Notes: generated by a model from the sequence alone, not told the origin. A stretch of DNA of 64,000 nucleotides from an uncultured Pseudomonadota bacterium (GCA_937123825.1 CAKZKQ010000658.1:1-64000); one strand, 5' to 3'; shown: positions 54,539 through 63,889, counted from the first letter of the stretch. Program-made: numbers and translations.

Positions 54539-54817
54539 TCACCCCATCCAAAACCGCACCAACGCCGCCACCACAAGCAGCGCGCCAAAGAACAAGATCC
54601 ACGGCGTCGCCACGCGCCACCACGTCTTGCCGGTCACTTCGCCCCGGCCGCCGTCCGCGCACCGCTGGCACACCACCACCTTCTTGACCGACCCACCTGT
54701 CAATGACCCACAATCGGCGCAGATCAACGCCTGACACGTCGCGCATGGACCCGCCGCAGGGGCGTGGCAGTACACGCAGTAGATGTCATCGGGGTTGAAA
54801 CGGCTCAGGCTGCTCAT
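54539..54817 (-). CDS. Small zinc-binding membrane protein
   Basis: 92 aa. Five CxxC-like pairs in the first 55 residues (CVYCHAP, CATCQALICADCG, CQRC) resemble a B-box or paired zinc ribbon. One C-terminal transmembrane helix follows (WILFFGALLVVAALVRFWMG). The zinc part should face the cytoplasm. ATG 54817 has CAGGAG five bases upstream. It is co-transcribed with the SNF2 helicase, and could tether that system to the membrane, which is only an inference. Confidence 0.8.
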   Translation of the reverse strand: MSSLSRFNPDDIYCVYCHAPAAGPCATCQALICADCGSLTGGSVKKVVVCQRCADGGRGEVTGKTWWRVATPWILFFGALLVVAALVRFWMG

Positions 54818-54863
54818 GGCTCTCCTGCACACTTGCGATGCGCAACATATGTGCACCTCTAAG

Positions 54864-54892
54864 TGAATACGATCAGCGCCCCCAGAACGCAA
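54864..54892 (-). promoter_or_regulatory. Candidate promoter of the zinc protein/helicase operon
   Basis: On the minus strand TTGCGT (54892-54887), a 17-base spacer and TATTCA (54869-54864). The match is moderate. Confidence 0.5.
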
Positions 54893-55043
54893 CCCAAACC
54901 CCACACCGCACAAAAATGAACGCAACCGGTGTAAGGAACCGCCACTTCGCGCGTCACACACATGTCTCGGCCGCCTCTGACCCTCCCAAACGCCTGGGGT
55001 TCGCTGCGGCTGCGGCGCCCAACCGCTGACGGAGGTCTTTGCC

Positions 55044-55670
55044 ATGTTCCGCGTTTTGATGCTCGCTGCCCTGATGGTCGCCTTTGCGGCCCCAATGCTC
55101 GCCCCCCACAGCGCCGAGGCCTGCCACAACGGCGTTCGACACCGCGTCGACCCCAACGTCAAGCTGATCACGTCGGCCGAAAAAGCCGCGCGCCGTGGCG
55201 ACTTCGCGCACGCCATCAAAAACCTCAAGCGGCTCGACGCCAACGCTGGCGCCAACCTGCACCGCCGCGCCATGCGCACCCACGCCCTCATCGTCGTGCG
55301 CACCAAAGGCGCCCAGGGCCTGCCGCGCCGCGCGCGCCTCAACAAAAACCTCAAACACCGCGACGCCGCCATCGACTGGGCCATCACCACCCTGCGCAAA
55401 CAACTGGGCCGCACCGACAACGTCACCCTGCGCGCCCACCTGGCCGAAGGGCTCGCCCTGACCACCGACGGCGCCAAAGAAGCCCTCGACATGCTTGAGC
55501 GACTCGACAAAGAGGGCCTCATCGCCGAGCCCCAGACCTACGCCGCGCTGGCCACCCTGCGCCGCGCCCAGGGCAACCAGGCTGGCACCGCCAGCGCCCT
55601 GAAGAAATGCCGCCAGATCGCCGTTGACACCGCCATCTGCGACGCCGTCATCCAAGCCGATGAAGGCTGA
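55044..55670 (+). CDS. Exported TPR-like protein
   Basis: 208 aa. The signal peptide (LMLAALMVAFAAPMLA) is cleaved near AEA. The mature protein is a series of amphipathic helices with TPR-like spacing (AARRGDFAHAIKNLKRLDANAG; LATLRRAQGNQAGTASALKKC). It has one early Cys and a C-terminal Cys pair. It overlaps the next gene, a four-heme cytochrome, by 11 bases, so it may serve as a partner or assembly factor for it. Confidence 0.75.
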   Translation: MFRVLMLAALMVAFAAPMLAPHSAEACHNGVRHRVDPNVKLITSAEKAARRGDFAHAIKNLKRLDANAGANLHRRAMRTHALIVVRTKGAQGLPRRARLNKNLKHRDAAIDWAITTLRKQLGRTDNVTLRAHLAEGLALTTDGAKEALDMLERLDKEGLIAEPQTYAALATLRRAQGNQAGTASALKKCRQIAVDTAICDAVIQADEG

Positions 55671-56922
55671 TCCCACCGCACACAACCGCTGGCGCCTGCT
55701 GACCCTCGGACTCATTGCCCTGGGCTGCGCGGCGTTGGCCTGTGCCCACGGCGGCGACTTCGCGCCGCCGTCGCCCACCACACCCGCGGCCGCCGCCGCG
55801 CAGCCCACCCCACCGTCGCAGCCGCACCCCGGCGCCGCGCTCGCCGTTGCCTACGAATGCAACCGCTGCCACAACATCGACGGCCTCCCCGCCATCCCCA
55901 CCCAAAAACACTGCGTCCGCTGCCACCAGGAGATCCTGGCCGGGACCTTTGACGCCCCCCAAGACGCCCTGGCCGACTGGCAAGCGCGCCTGACCAGCCT
56001 CAACGAAGTCCCCGACCTCTCCGCAGGCACCACCGCCCTCAACCCCCAGTGGGTCCAGAACCTCCTGCTCAACCCACACAAAATCCGCCCCAGGCTCCCC
56101 GCCTCCATGCCCCGGCTCCAAATCACCCCCCAGGACGCCGCCACCATCGCCGACTGGCTCACCCACAAAACCCCAACACCACCCTCCCAAACACCTGGAC
56201 AGCCTCAAAACGGCCGCCGCCTCCTTGACCAACACGGCTGCACCGCCTGCCACCTCTTCTCTGGAGCACCCTCACCAGCCCCCAACGCCGCCGCTCTGGC
56301 AAGCCTCACCCCCGCAGCCATGGTGCGCGGCATGACCATGGCTCCCGACCTCAGACACACCCGTCAGCGCCGCTCCGAGGCCTGGGTCGCCGCCTGGATC
56401 CAACACCCCAACCCCGACTCCGCCATGCCTTCATTCGACATCTCGCCCCAGGACGCTGCTGACATGGCCGCCTGGATCATCCAAACCCCGTTGGCCGAGC
56501 TGCCCAAAGCGACCATCCCACAGCGCCTGCCGCTGCTGGAGCGCAAGGTCGCCTACGAAGAGTTGGAGACAAAGATCTTCAAGAAGGTCTGCTGGCACTG
56601 CCACTCAGACCCCGACTTCGCCGACGGCGACGGCGGCCCAGGGTACACCGGAGGCTTTGGCTTTGTCGGCCGCCAGATCAGCTTCGCCGATCGCTTCTCC
56701 ACCATGGCCGGAGGCCTCACCACCGAAGGCAACCGCCGCAGCCTCCTGCACCGATTGCCCGACGGCACCCCCTGGCTCGTCGCTGCCCTCCTGGCCCGCC
56801 ACGCCGAAGAGGCCGGACAGACCATCCCCGGCCTGCGAGGCATGCCCCTGGGCCTGCCCGCCATCCCCATTGAAGACATTCAACTGCTCGACACCTGGAT
56901 CCACAGCATGCCCACCCCTTAA
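55660..56922 (+). CDS. Four-heme cytochrome c lipoprotein
   Basis: 420 aa from ATG 55660, inside the end of the preceding gene. The signal sequence has a lipobox-like ALAC (about 23-26) and a Pro/Ala-rich linker. Four heme motifs follow: CNRCH, CVRCH, CTACH and CWHCH. The region around the third has the helix order of a mono-heme cytochrome c domain (DQHGCTACHLFSG). The C-terminal part has a conserved-looking fold without further hemes. It is a periplasmic electron-transfer protein; the partner is unknown. An upstream in-frame ATG at 55624 is unlikely because of the signal peptide. Confidence 0.82.
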   Translation: MKADPTAHNRWRLLTLGLIALGCAALACAHGGDFAPPSPTTPAAAAAQPTPPSQPHPGAALAVAYECNRCHNIDGLPAIPTQKHCVRCHQEILAGTFDAPQDALADWQARLTSLNEVPDLSAGTTALNPQWVQNLLLNPHKIRPRLPASMPRLQITPQDAATIADWLTHKTPTPPSQTPGQPQNGRRLLDQHGCTACHLFSGAPSPAPNAAALASLTPAAMVRGMTMAPDLRHTRQRRSEAWVAAWIQHPNPDSAMPSFDISPQDAADMAAWIIQTPLAELPKATIPQRLPLLERKVAYEELETKIFKKVCWHCHSDPDFADGDGGPGYTGGFGFVGRQISFADRFSTMAGGLTTEGNRRSLLHRLPDGTPWLVAALLARHAEEAGQTIPGLRGMPLGLPAIPIEDIQLLDTWIHSMPTP

Positions 56923-56964
56923 ACTCCCCCACAAACGCAAGATGGATCGGTATGGGAGGAGACA

Positions 56965-57684
56965 ATGGGGGCAATCGATTGGAGCCAGTACACCAACGTG
57001 GTCATTTTGACCGGCGCAGGGGTCTCTGTGGCGTCAGGTTTAAAGCCTTTCAGGGGTCCAGGCGGCATCTGGGAGCAGATGGACCACCCCCTGGAGGAGA
57101 AAACGCTCGACAGTGACCCACAGCTTGTGTGGGAGTTCTTCTCCACCATGCGCAAACAGGCGCTTTCAGCGCTTCCCAACGCCGCCCACCATGCTTTGGC
57201 GAAGATCGAGACGAGTTTTGAGGGCCAATGGACCCTGATCACACAGAATGTGGACGGTTTGCACCAGCGCGCGGGCTCCCTGAACGTCATCGAGCTTCAT
57301 GGAAGCCTCTACAAAGCCAGTTGCCGCGCCTGTCAGGCCCCATTGGATCCGTTGAAGGTGCCCCAAAGCGTTGCATTGCCCGGTTGTGAGGTGTGCGGCG
57401 GTGTCATCAGGCCGGATGTGGTGCTCTTTGGTGAGTATATGCCCGCTGAGCCTGAATGGTTGTCCAAGCGCGCGCTGCGAGACTGCGATCTTTTTGTGGC
57501 GATCGGCACCTCTGGCACCGTCAGCCCTGCCTCAAACTTCGTGCGCGGCGCCAAATACGCTGGCGCGCACACCATCCTGGTCAATCTAGAGCCCATGAAC
57601 CCGCCCAACCCTGCCTTTGACCGCCAGATCATAGGGCGCGCCGAGGACATTCTCCCTCAGTTGCTCGGCGTGGAGGCCCCCTGA
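56965..57684 (+). CDS. cobB: Sir2-family NAD-dependent deacylase
   Basis: 239 aa. NAD-binding GAGVSVASGLKPFRG (about 17-31), catalytic TQNVDGLHQRAG and ELHGSL with the active His, zinc ligands CRAC and CEVC, PDVVLFGE and GTSGTVSPAS. These are all bacterial class III sirtuin (CobB-like) motifs. It removes acyl groups from lysines, giving O-acyl-ADP-ribose and nicotinamide. The Tyr and Arg of the SIRT5 desuccinylase type are not evident. Length is normal. It overlaps the convergent YheT-like gene by 28 bases. Confidence 0.93.
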   Translation: MGAIDWSQYTNVVILTGAGVSVASGLKPFRGPGGIWEQMDHPLEEKTLDSDPQLVWEFFSTMRKQALSALPNAAHHALAKIETSFEGQWTLITQNVDGLHQRAGSLNVIELHGSLYKASCRACQAPLDPLKVPQSVALPGCEVCGGVIRPDVVLFGEYMPAEPEWLSKRALRDCDLFVAIGTSGTVSPASNFVRGAKYAGAHTILVNLEPMNPPNPAFDRQIIGRAEDILPQLLGVEAP

Positions 57685-58667
57685 GCTTCAATGTGGGGCC
57701 GCAGCCACGTTGGAACGCGCTCGGCGAGCCAGAAAGAGCACTTCAAGGGGGAGCCTTGAAGGAATCCCACGTGTCCGCCGTGCTCGCTGGCTTCGAGTTC
57801 GACGTGTTTGGACATCTCCGCAGGGGTCGGGAGGATCTCTGGGGTCATAAATGGGTCGTCTTTGGCGTGGATGATGAGGGTGGGGCGCGCGATCTTGTGG
57901 AGATACTGGCAGCCGCTGCTGCGTGTGTAGTAGTCGACGGCGCCATCAAAGCCGTGCAGGGGCGCAGTGACCCGCTCATCGAACTCAAAAATGCTCTCGA
58001 TGGCGTTGAGTTGGCCTTTGGTCAGCGCCTGTGGCCACCCTGACATGCGCCCATCTTTGATCCACGCCTTGTAGCGAGCCTTGAGGGGCTGCAAAAGGTA
58101 CCACTGGTAGAGCTTGGCAAAGCCTTCGCGCATGAATTCGGCGCAAACCTGGAGCCGCAGGGGTGCAGAGACCACCACGGCCGCGCACAAAAGGGCGTCC
58201 TCGCCTTCTTCGCCCATCAATTTGCTCAGCATATTGCCGCCCAGGCTGTATCCAATGGCTGCCAGGGGCACGTTGGGGTGGCGTTGGGCCAGCGTTTTGA
58301 CCAGAAACCGGGGATCTTCGGTTTCGCCCGAGTGGTAGAGCCGCAATTTTCGGTTGAGCACCCCGCTGCAACCCCGGAAATGCATCAACACCCCAGTCCA
58401 ACCCGCGTTGTGGATCGCGCCGAGCATGTCCCGCACGTACCCAGACTCCAAGTTGCCCTCCAGACCGTGGAAAACCACCACAATGGGACGATCTCCACGT
58501 TTGGAGGCGGGGCAGGTCCAGGCAAGGTCTACAAAATCCCCGTCGGGAAGTTCCAGGCGCTCGGGCCAGGTCTTGAGGTTCTGTCCGCGACGGGCAAAAG
58601 ACGCGACAATCGTGTTGACGTGAGGGTTGCGCGCCCAGGCCGGGGGGTCATACGGTCGATGGGTCAT
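57657..58667 (-). CDS. YheT-like alpha/beta hydrolase
   Basis: 336 aa. It fits the YheT/ABHD1-3 family: start (AWARNPHVNTIVASF), oxyanion HGLEGN, HFRGCSG, nucleophile elbow GYSLGGN (about 161-167), acid in HAKDDPF and His in EHGGHVGF. It is cytoplasmic and probably an esterase or lipase-like enzyme. ATG 58667 lies ten bases after GGAAGG and gives normal family length. The frame is open a further 90 bases upstream. The 3' end overlaps the cobB gene on the other strand. Confidence 0.88.
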   Translation of the reverse strand: MTHRPYDPPAWARNPHVNTIVASFARRGQNLKTWPERLELPDGDFVDLAWTCPASKRGDRPIVVVFHGLEGNLESGYVRDMLGAIHNAGWTGVLMHFRGCSGVLNRKLRLYHSGETEDPRFLVKTLAQRHPNVPLAAIGYSLGGNMLSKLMGEEGEDALLCAAVVVSAPLRLQVCAEFMREGFAKLYQWYLLQPLKARYKAWIKDGRMSGWPQALTKGQLNAIESIFEFDERVTAPLHGFDGAVDYYTRSSGCQYLHKIARPTLIIHAKDDPFMTPEILPTPAEMSKHVELEASEHGGHVGFLQGSPLKCSFWLAERVPTWLRPHIEAQGASTPSN

Positions 58668-59001
58668 GGTCCGCCTTCCTTGTGTGTTGTGCTCCGGCCC
58701 TTGTCTCAGGCCCACGCCTTTAACGCTGCCTGCGCCCTTCATCAAAGGTCTGCGCAAGCGATGCTTCTGGCGTCATACACAAACTCGCCTTGGACTGGCA
58801 ATGTTGCCGTGCGGCGATTCCAAACGCTTCACAGCGGAGATGTCACCTGGACATGGCCTGATCCCAGCACAGCCAAAGAGGTGTCGGTGGGTTGAACCGT
58901 GGTGGGTTGTCATTGAGAGGATCCATGCAGATGGATGGAGACGCCCGCGTTTTAAAAGCAGCTTCGGTTTTAAGTCCATGACCAAGCAGGAGAGAGTACG
59001 A

Positions 59002-59568
59002 ATGGCCCAGGCCGACAAGAAGAAGTGGGACGCCAAGTACACTGGCCGTGAAGGCTCGGGTCAGCACGATCCGTGGTTGGACACCATCGCGCACTTGCTG
59101 CCGGACAAGGGTGCGGCGCTCGATGTGGCAGGCGGCGCGGGGCGCAACGCGCTGTGGATGGCCCGGCGCGGTCTTCGGGTCACCTTGACCGACATTTCGA
59201 CAGTGGGAATGGAGATTGCGCTGGGGCAAGCCAGCCGCGAGGGGCTCTCTTTGAGCCTCCTGGCGGCAGATCTGGACTCGGACCCACTTTCAGAAGGGCC
59301 CTGGGATATCGTGATGTGCCTGAATTTTCTCGACAGGCGCCTCTTCGGTGATTTCAAGCGACTTTTGGCCCCTGGAGGGGTGCTGGTCTTCGCTCAACCG
59401 ACGCTCAGCAACCTCCAAAGGCACAAGCACCCCTCCGAACGCTACCTTTTGCAAGACGGCGAGCTGCCGGAACTGGTGCAAGGGCTCGACATACGCCTTT
59501 ATGAAGAGGGGTGGGCGGATTCTGGCCGCTACGAAGCGCGGGTTGTGGCCCGCAAAGGGGAGGATTGA
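59002..59568 (+). CDS. Class I SAM-dependent methyltransferase
   Basis: 188 aa. Motif I ALDVAGGAGRNALWMARRG (about 33-51, SAM-binding Gly loop), motif II-like acidic DIS at the end of strand 2, and WDIVMCLNFL. This resembles the TehB/TPMT-like small methyltransferases, whose substrates include tellurite and thiols; the substrate here is not determined. The start at 59002 has AGGAGAG seven bases upstream, better than the in-frame ATG at 58978. Four bases separate it from the HAD gene. Confidence 0.82.
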   Translation: MAQADKKKWDAKYTGREGSGQHDPWLDTIAHLLPDKGAALDVAGGAGRNALWMARRGLRVTLTDISTVGMEIALGQASREGLSLSLLAADLDSDPLSEGPWDIVMCLNFLDRRLFGDFKRLLAPGGVLVFAQPTLSNLQRHKHPSERYLLQDGELPELVQGLDIRLYEEGWADSGRYEARVVARKGED

Positions 59569-59571
59569 GCA

Positions 59572-60030
59572 TTGGCATCGCCAGGGTGGAGACTTTATTT
59601 GGATTTTGACGGGGTGTTGAACAACGATCCGTTCCTTCGGCATCAGCGCAACCACCTCGAACCTTCAGAACATGCGCTCTTTGACCCCCAGAACGCCCAA
59701 TGTCTGGACCAACTCTGCCAGCGTCTGCCCGTTTCGAGCATCGTCATCACCAGCACCTGGCGTTCAGGGCGCTCCATCGACGGCTTGAGGTCGCTCATGG
59801 CGGCAGAAGGCGCCTCTTGCGCCGGACTTGTCTGCGGCAAAACGCTCGAAATGTCCTCCAGAACCCAGGAAATCATGGCGCACGTGGCCCAAAACCCCGC
59901 CCACCGTTGGTTTGCGCTGGATGACATGGTCCTTGATGGGCTCCCCACAGGGCGTTTCTACCGCGTTCGCCCCTCCACGGGGCTCACCATCGCCGACTTG
60001 GACGCCATCGAGCGCTTCCTCCTCGCCTGA
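59572..60030 (+). CDS. HAD-superfamily phosphatase-like protein
   Basis: 152 aa. The HAD motif I YLDFDGVLNN (about 9-18) and motif II ITSTWRSG match the HAD domains found in Swiss-army-knife RNA-repair proteins. A DD pair (ALDDM) could be motif III/IV. The TTG start lies four bases after the methyltransferase stop, with GGAGG about nine bases upstream. It is cytoplasmic. Likely a nucleotide or RNA phosphatase, with low certainty on substrate. Confidence 0.78.
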   Translation: MASPGWRLYLDFDGVLNNDPFLRHQRNHLEPSEHALFDPQNAQCLDQLCQRLPVSSIVITSTWRSGRSIDGLRSLMAAEGASCAGLVCGKTLEMSSRTQEIMAHVAQNPAHRWFALDDMVLDGLPTGRFYRVRPSTGLTIADLDAIERFLLA

Positions 60031-60143
60031 ACGTCGCCTTCCGACGCCAAGATCAGCCCCCAAACACCCCTCGGCCAGCCCAAACGCGCTTAACGGCGAG
60101 CAAAAGACGCCCTTGTCTCGCCATTGGGCCAGCTTCGCAGGGC

Positions 60144-61055
60144 TCAGTGGTACAACTCGGCCAGCGTGGTGGCTTTTATCGGCGTTTGAAGCGTGTTGAA
60201 GTCGGTCAAACGAGGGATTTCAGCCTTGAGCGACGCCGCATCGGTGACCACACTCACCAACGACAGGTCATCCAGCCCCTGCTCTTCCCACAAATTCGAC
60301 ACAATGCCCCTGGGATGGTCGCTGTGGTAGGTGCCCAGGGTGGTTGAACCGTGTTTGGCGGCTTTGGTGATGTGTCGTTCGCCGCAAAGATGCCACCATC
60401 TGTAGTTTGCATCCCCGTCCAGGTGCTTGATTGAGGGCCGCTGTGGGGTCACCGTCAGGGTTTCATCCCCCATCTTCATCACAAAGTCCGGCACCAGCAG
60501 CACATAGCGCATCAATTGGCCGTTTAAGTAGACCGCCACCACCGCAGATGGGCCTCCACGGTGAAGCTCGGGGGGGATGAAGTGGCACAAATTGTCTGAG
60601 CGCAGCGACTCCATGGCCCCGCAGACATGATCGACGGCTGCAAAGACATCCTCGATCGCGCTTGTCAGCGTCATGTCGGTCGTCGGGTACTCAGGATGGA
60701 TGCGTCGGCTCAGGTCCAGGTCCTCAAAACGCATGATGCGGTAGTAGGAGGCCCGTTTGGCCACATGCTGCGCCGCATCCGGTGCCTTGGATGTGTTCAA
60801 GTGACACAGCGACATGGGACCGGCGAGCCTTGGATCCCCTTTGAGCCACGGCCCCAGCCAGTTTCGGGGTGGGGCTGTGCGGGTTCGCGTGGACCAGCGC
60901 AGCAAATGGTCGCGACAGTAGTCCAAGCCAACTTCCTGGAGCATCTGTGGCTCGCGCTTCATGGCCCGATTGAGCGTCGAGACGACCTTGTTCCAGGTTC
61001 TGGCCCCTGGTTTCTGTGCAAAGACGCTCCTTAGCTTCTCCATCAACTCTGGCAT
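60144..61055 (-). CDS. Uncharacterised protein (303 aa)
   Basis: No family recognised. ATG 61055 has GAGGGAAGG upstream. The first 60 residues are basic and helical, followed by mixed alpha/beta sequence. Candidate conserved features are AAVDHVCGAMESLRSDNLCHF, YRWWHLCGERHITKAAKHGS and GTYHSDHP, which are rich in His and Cys. No signal peptide or membrane segment. It could be an enzyme with a metal site, but that is a guess. Confidence 0.6.
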   Translation of the reverse strand: MPELMEKLRSVFAQKPGARTWNKVVSTLNRAMKREPQMLQEVGLDYCRDHLLRWSTRTRTAPPRNWLGPWLKGDPRLAGPMSLCHLNTSKAPDAAQHVAKRASYYRIMRFEDLDLSRRIHPEYPTTDMTLTSAIEDVFAAVDHVCGAMESLRSDNLCHFIPPELHRGGPSAVVAVYLNGQLMRYVLLVPDFVMKMGDETLTVTPQRPSIKHLDGDANYRWWHLCGERHITKAAKHGSTTLGTYHSDHPRGIVSNLWEEQGLDDLSLVSVVTDAASLKAEIPRLTDFNTLQTPIKATTLAELYH

Positions 61056-61281
61056 GCCTTCCCTCTGGTCTGTTTTGGCCGAGCCTGGAGGTTTTGTACC
61101 ACGCCCCTGCACCTCTGCGACAAAAGGCTCGCCCCAGCAGAAGCATCCAGGGCCTGATAAGCCCATGGTCGCTGGTTGACGGTTTGGGACAGGGGGAGTT
61201 TCTCTGGGCTCTATGTGAGTGGCCTGGAGTGTCGGCACTCTGATTGCGTTTTAGGCCAACGGCAATGGGGAGGGAAGGGGT
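61056..61281. other. Divergent promoter region
   Basis: About 226 bases between divergent starts. No gene is supported and no confident -35/-10 pair is visible. Antisense frames crossing it are low quality. Confidence 0.35.
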
Positions 61282-61821
61282 ATGTCGTGTGTGTTGAGCG
61301 TGTCGATGTGTGAGCGCCACACGTTCTCCAAGGTGCCGGTCGATTCGATCGTGTTGTTGGAGGGTTTGGGTGTGGAGGGGGATGCGCACTGTGGCAGCAC
61401 GGTCAAGCACCGTTCCAGAGTGCGTGCAGATCCCACCCAACCCAACCTGCGTCAGGTCCACTTGATCCACATGGAGCTGATCGAAGCGCTCCAGAGCGCA
61501 GGGTTCAGGGTGGGGCCTGGGGTGATGGGGGAAAACATCACGACCAGAGGGGTCGAACTTTTGGGTCTGCCGGTGGGAACGCTCCTGTGCATAGGGGAGC
61601 AGGCCAGGATTTGCCTGACGGGGCTGCGCAACCCGTGTGTTCAACTCGATGCGCATCAGAAAGGCTTGATGGCGGCGGTGCTCGATCGGGATGAGGAGGG
61701 AAATCTAATACGCAAGTGTGGGGTGATGGGTGTGGTGGAGCAGGGAGGCCGCGTTAAACCCGGCGATGCCATCCGAGTTGTGCTCCCTTCGGGCCCTCAC
61801 AGGCCATTGGAGCGCGTTTGA
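61282..61821 (+). CDS. MOSC-domain protein
   Basis: 179 aa. The pattern GLGVEGDAHCG (about 28-38), GPGVMGENITTRG and LTGLRNPCVQLD matches the MOSC (molybdenum cofactor sulfurase C-terminal-like) domain, with the conserved Cys at about 119. Stand-alone MOSC proteins such as YiiM and YuaD bind molybdopterin and can reduce N-hydroxylated compounds. No signal peptide. ATG with GGGAGGG upstream. It may use the molybdenum cofactor that the 27935-33701 operon also needs, but the two are far apart. Confidence 0.85.
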   Translation: MSCVLSVSMCERHTFSKVPVDSIVLLEGLGVEGDAHCGSTVKHRSRVRADPTQPNLRQVHLIHMELIEALQSAGFRVGPGVMGENITTRGVELLGLPVGTLLCIGEQARICLTGLRNPCVQLDAHQKGLMAAVLDRDEEGNLIRKCGVMGVVEQGGRVKPGDAIRVVLPSGPHRPLERV

Positions 61822-61882
61822 TGGGGCGATGGACCTTGGTGACGCGTGTCGTGCGGCACCAAATCGGGATAAAAGAGGGTCT

Positions 61883-62767
61883 ATGAACGTTGAGGAGCGT
61901 GTTTTGGGGTGTTTGTGGGCGGGGGCGGTGGGGGATGGGTACGCCAGCTTCGCCGAATTCGTAGAACAACCGCCCCCGAGCGGTCCCGATTGGCGTTCCA
62001 CGGACGACACGGCGCTGACTTTGGGGACATGTCGAGCCATTCGGGGGGCAGGCGCGGTGGTTCCCGAGGCGATCGCCGCCGAGTTTTTGCGTTTGTATCG
62101 CCGCAAAGCGCTGGTGGGGCTCGGTGCGAGCACTTTGGAGGCGCTAAGGGGGCTCGATGTGGGGGGACATTGGGCTTTGGTGGGGAGAACGGGCGAGATG
62201 GCGGCGGGCAACGGTGCGGCGATGCGGGTGGCGCCGCTGGGGTTTGTGCTTGATGTGCGCTGTGAGCGCGATAGGCGCCTTGTTTCGGACGTGGTGCGCA
62301 TCACCCATCGCAATCAGGAGGCGCTGGCGAGCGCCATGGCGATCCTTTGGGCGTTGTCGGCGGTGGTTTTTGAGGGGATTGGGGGCGATGGGCTGCTGGA
62401 ACATGTGGCTGGGAGGCTTCATGACTCGCAAACGCGGGACAACTTGCTGCAAATGGCCCCGTTGGAGGGCAGGGAGGCTTGGTTTGAGTGCGCCAGAGCG
62501 TTGGGGATGAGCAGTTTCGCGGCCACTTCGGTGCCTTTGGCGCTCTTTGCCGCTCTTCGAATGCTTGATGAGGGCCTTGAGCCCGTCTTGCGGGACATTG
62601 TGGAGGCCGGTGGTGACACGGACACCGTGGCGTCGATGGCTTCACAGGTGGCTGGTGCGGCGTTGGGGCTGGATTTTGTGCCTTTGGGGATGCGAAGCGC
62701 GCTCTACGGCAGCGATGAGATCGGCCATGAGGTGTCTCTCTTTGCCAAATATGTCGCCCGCTCTTAG
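61883..62767 (+). CDS. ADP-ribosylglycohydrolase (DraG family)
   Basis: 294 aa. The family's metal-binding motifs are present: GAVGDGYA near 14, STDDTAL (about 40, metal Asp pair), NGAAMRVAPLG and GGDTDTVASM (about 234-243). Such enzymes remove ADP-ribose from proteins using two Mg or Mn ions. The start at 61883 follows AGAGGG; the frame is open upstream into the MOSC gene. Together with the Sir2 gene it suggests local NAD/ADP-ribose handling, although no ADP-ribosyltransferase is seen. Confidence 0.9.
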   Translation: MNVEERVLGCLWAGAVGDGYASFAEFVEQPPPSGPDWRSTDDTALTLGTCRAIRGAGAVVPEAIAAEFLRLYRRKALVGLGASTLEALRGLDVGGHWALVGRTGEMAAGNGAAMRVAPLGFVLDVRCERDRRLVSDVVRITHRNQEALASAMAILWALSAVVFEGIGGDGLLEHVAGRLHDSQTRDNLLQMAPLEGREAWFECARALGMSSFAATSVPLALFAALRMLDEGLEPVLRDIVEAGGDTDTVASMASQVAGAALGLDFVPLGMRSALYGSDEIGHEVSLFAKYVARS

Positions 62768-62824
62768 AATTGGGCGGACTTCGGCTCGCTGGTCTCTGGG
62801 ATGGTCCCGCTTTAAGGTGGAGAG

Positions 62825-63889
62825 ATGACCCAAAAGCTTCTATTTTTGTGTGTGGCGGCGTCGCTGATGGCCCTTGGGGCTTGCGGTGACGATCCGATCG
62901 TGTTGGACGGCGGCGATGCCCCCAACAACACTCCCAACAACACCCCCAACAACGCCCCCAATAACGATGGACCCAACAACGACTCACCCAACAACGTCGT
63001 TGACCCCAACAACGCGCCCAACAATGCGCCCAACAACGACATCATCCCCGACGAGATGACGGAGTTTGCCGGTGGGGACGCCTCGGGCCAATGGTCTGGG
63101 CACGTGGTGGTCAGTGGGAGCGTGCGTGTGCCTGCGGGGCAGACGCTGGAGCTGCTGGCGGGGACCTACGTCGAGGTGGCCACCGGCGCAGAGCGCATCA
63201 ACATCGACGTTGAAGGGACGCTCTTGATCCAGGGCGCCATGGGCTCACCGGTGACCCTGACGGCGACCCAGGGCTGGGCCGGGCTCAACGTCTCGGGCAC
63301 GGTGCGCGGTGGCTTTGTGAACATCCGCATGGCCGAGCGCGGGATCCGGGGTGAAGAGGGGTCGGTGATCGAGTTGGCCGACACCACCATCCTTGAGTGC
63401 GCCCAGAGCATGACTCTGGCGAGCGGCGGGACCTTTGATCGCACCACCATCATCGGCGGCAGCACCGTGCGGATCAGCGGCGGTGTGCTGCGCATGACCG
63501 ACAGCGTCATCGATTTTGAAAAGCCCGAGGAGGTCCCCGACTGCACCAAGTGGTCCGGGGGCGGTGCAGTGCTGGACCATGTGCGCTTTACCGGCTGCCA
63601 CTGCCCGCTGCACTTTGACGCGGCGACCGAAGAGGTGGTGATCACCAACTCCATCTTTGACGGCGCCGCCTACCCCGCCATGGTCGCCCAGATGAATGGC
63701 CGCTTTAACGGCAACCACTTCCTGGGCGGAATCAACCACCTGCTCGACGTGGGCGGCGGGATCAACCTCGACATCTCGGGCAACTACTTTGACGGCGGCG
63801 CGCCCAACCTTGGCAGCGGCGACCTGAGCCAATTTCAAAACGCAGACGTCTACGAAACCAGCCCCATCAGCGGCGTCGGCCCCCGCTGA
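62825..63889 (+). CDS. Right-handed beta-helix lipoprotein with PNN linker
   Basis: 354 aa. Lipobox LGAC near 17-20 is followed by CGDDP and a linker of about eight Pro-Asn-Asn units (PNNTPNNTPNNAPNN). The remainder is short beta-strand repeats (VEGTLLIQGAMGSPVTLTATQ, IRISGGVLRMTDSVIDF) typical of right-handed parallel beta-helices, which may bind polysaccharide or form a spacer. ATG with GGTGGAG just upstream. No catalytic site seen. Confidence 0.82.
   Translation: MTQKLLFLCVAASLMALGACGDDPIVLDGGDAPNNTPNNTPNNAPNNDGPNNDSPNNVVDPNNAPNNAPNNDIIPDEMTEFAGGDASGQWSGHVVVSGSVRVPAGQTLELLAGTYVEVATGAERINIDVEGTLLIQGAMGSPVTLTATQGWAGLNVSGTVRGGFVNIRMAERGIRGEEGSVIELADTTILECAQSMTLASGGTFDRTTIIGGSTVRISGGVLRMTDSVIDFEKPEEVPDCTKWSGGGAVLDHVRFTGCHCPLHFDAATEEVVITNSIFDGAAYPAMVAQMNGRFNGNHFLGGINHLLDVGGGINLDISGNYFDGGAPNLGSGDLSQFQNADVYETSPISGVGPR
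62928..63037 (+). repeat. Pro-Asn-Asn coding microrepeat
   Basis: Nine-base units of the form CCC-AAC-AAC with one variable codon, repeated inside the lipoprotein gene at 62825. They encode the flexible linker after the lipobox and are prone to slippage. Confidence 0.7.
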
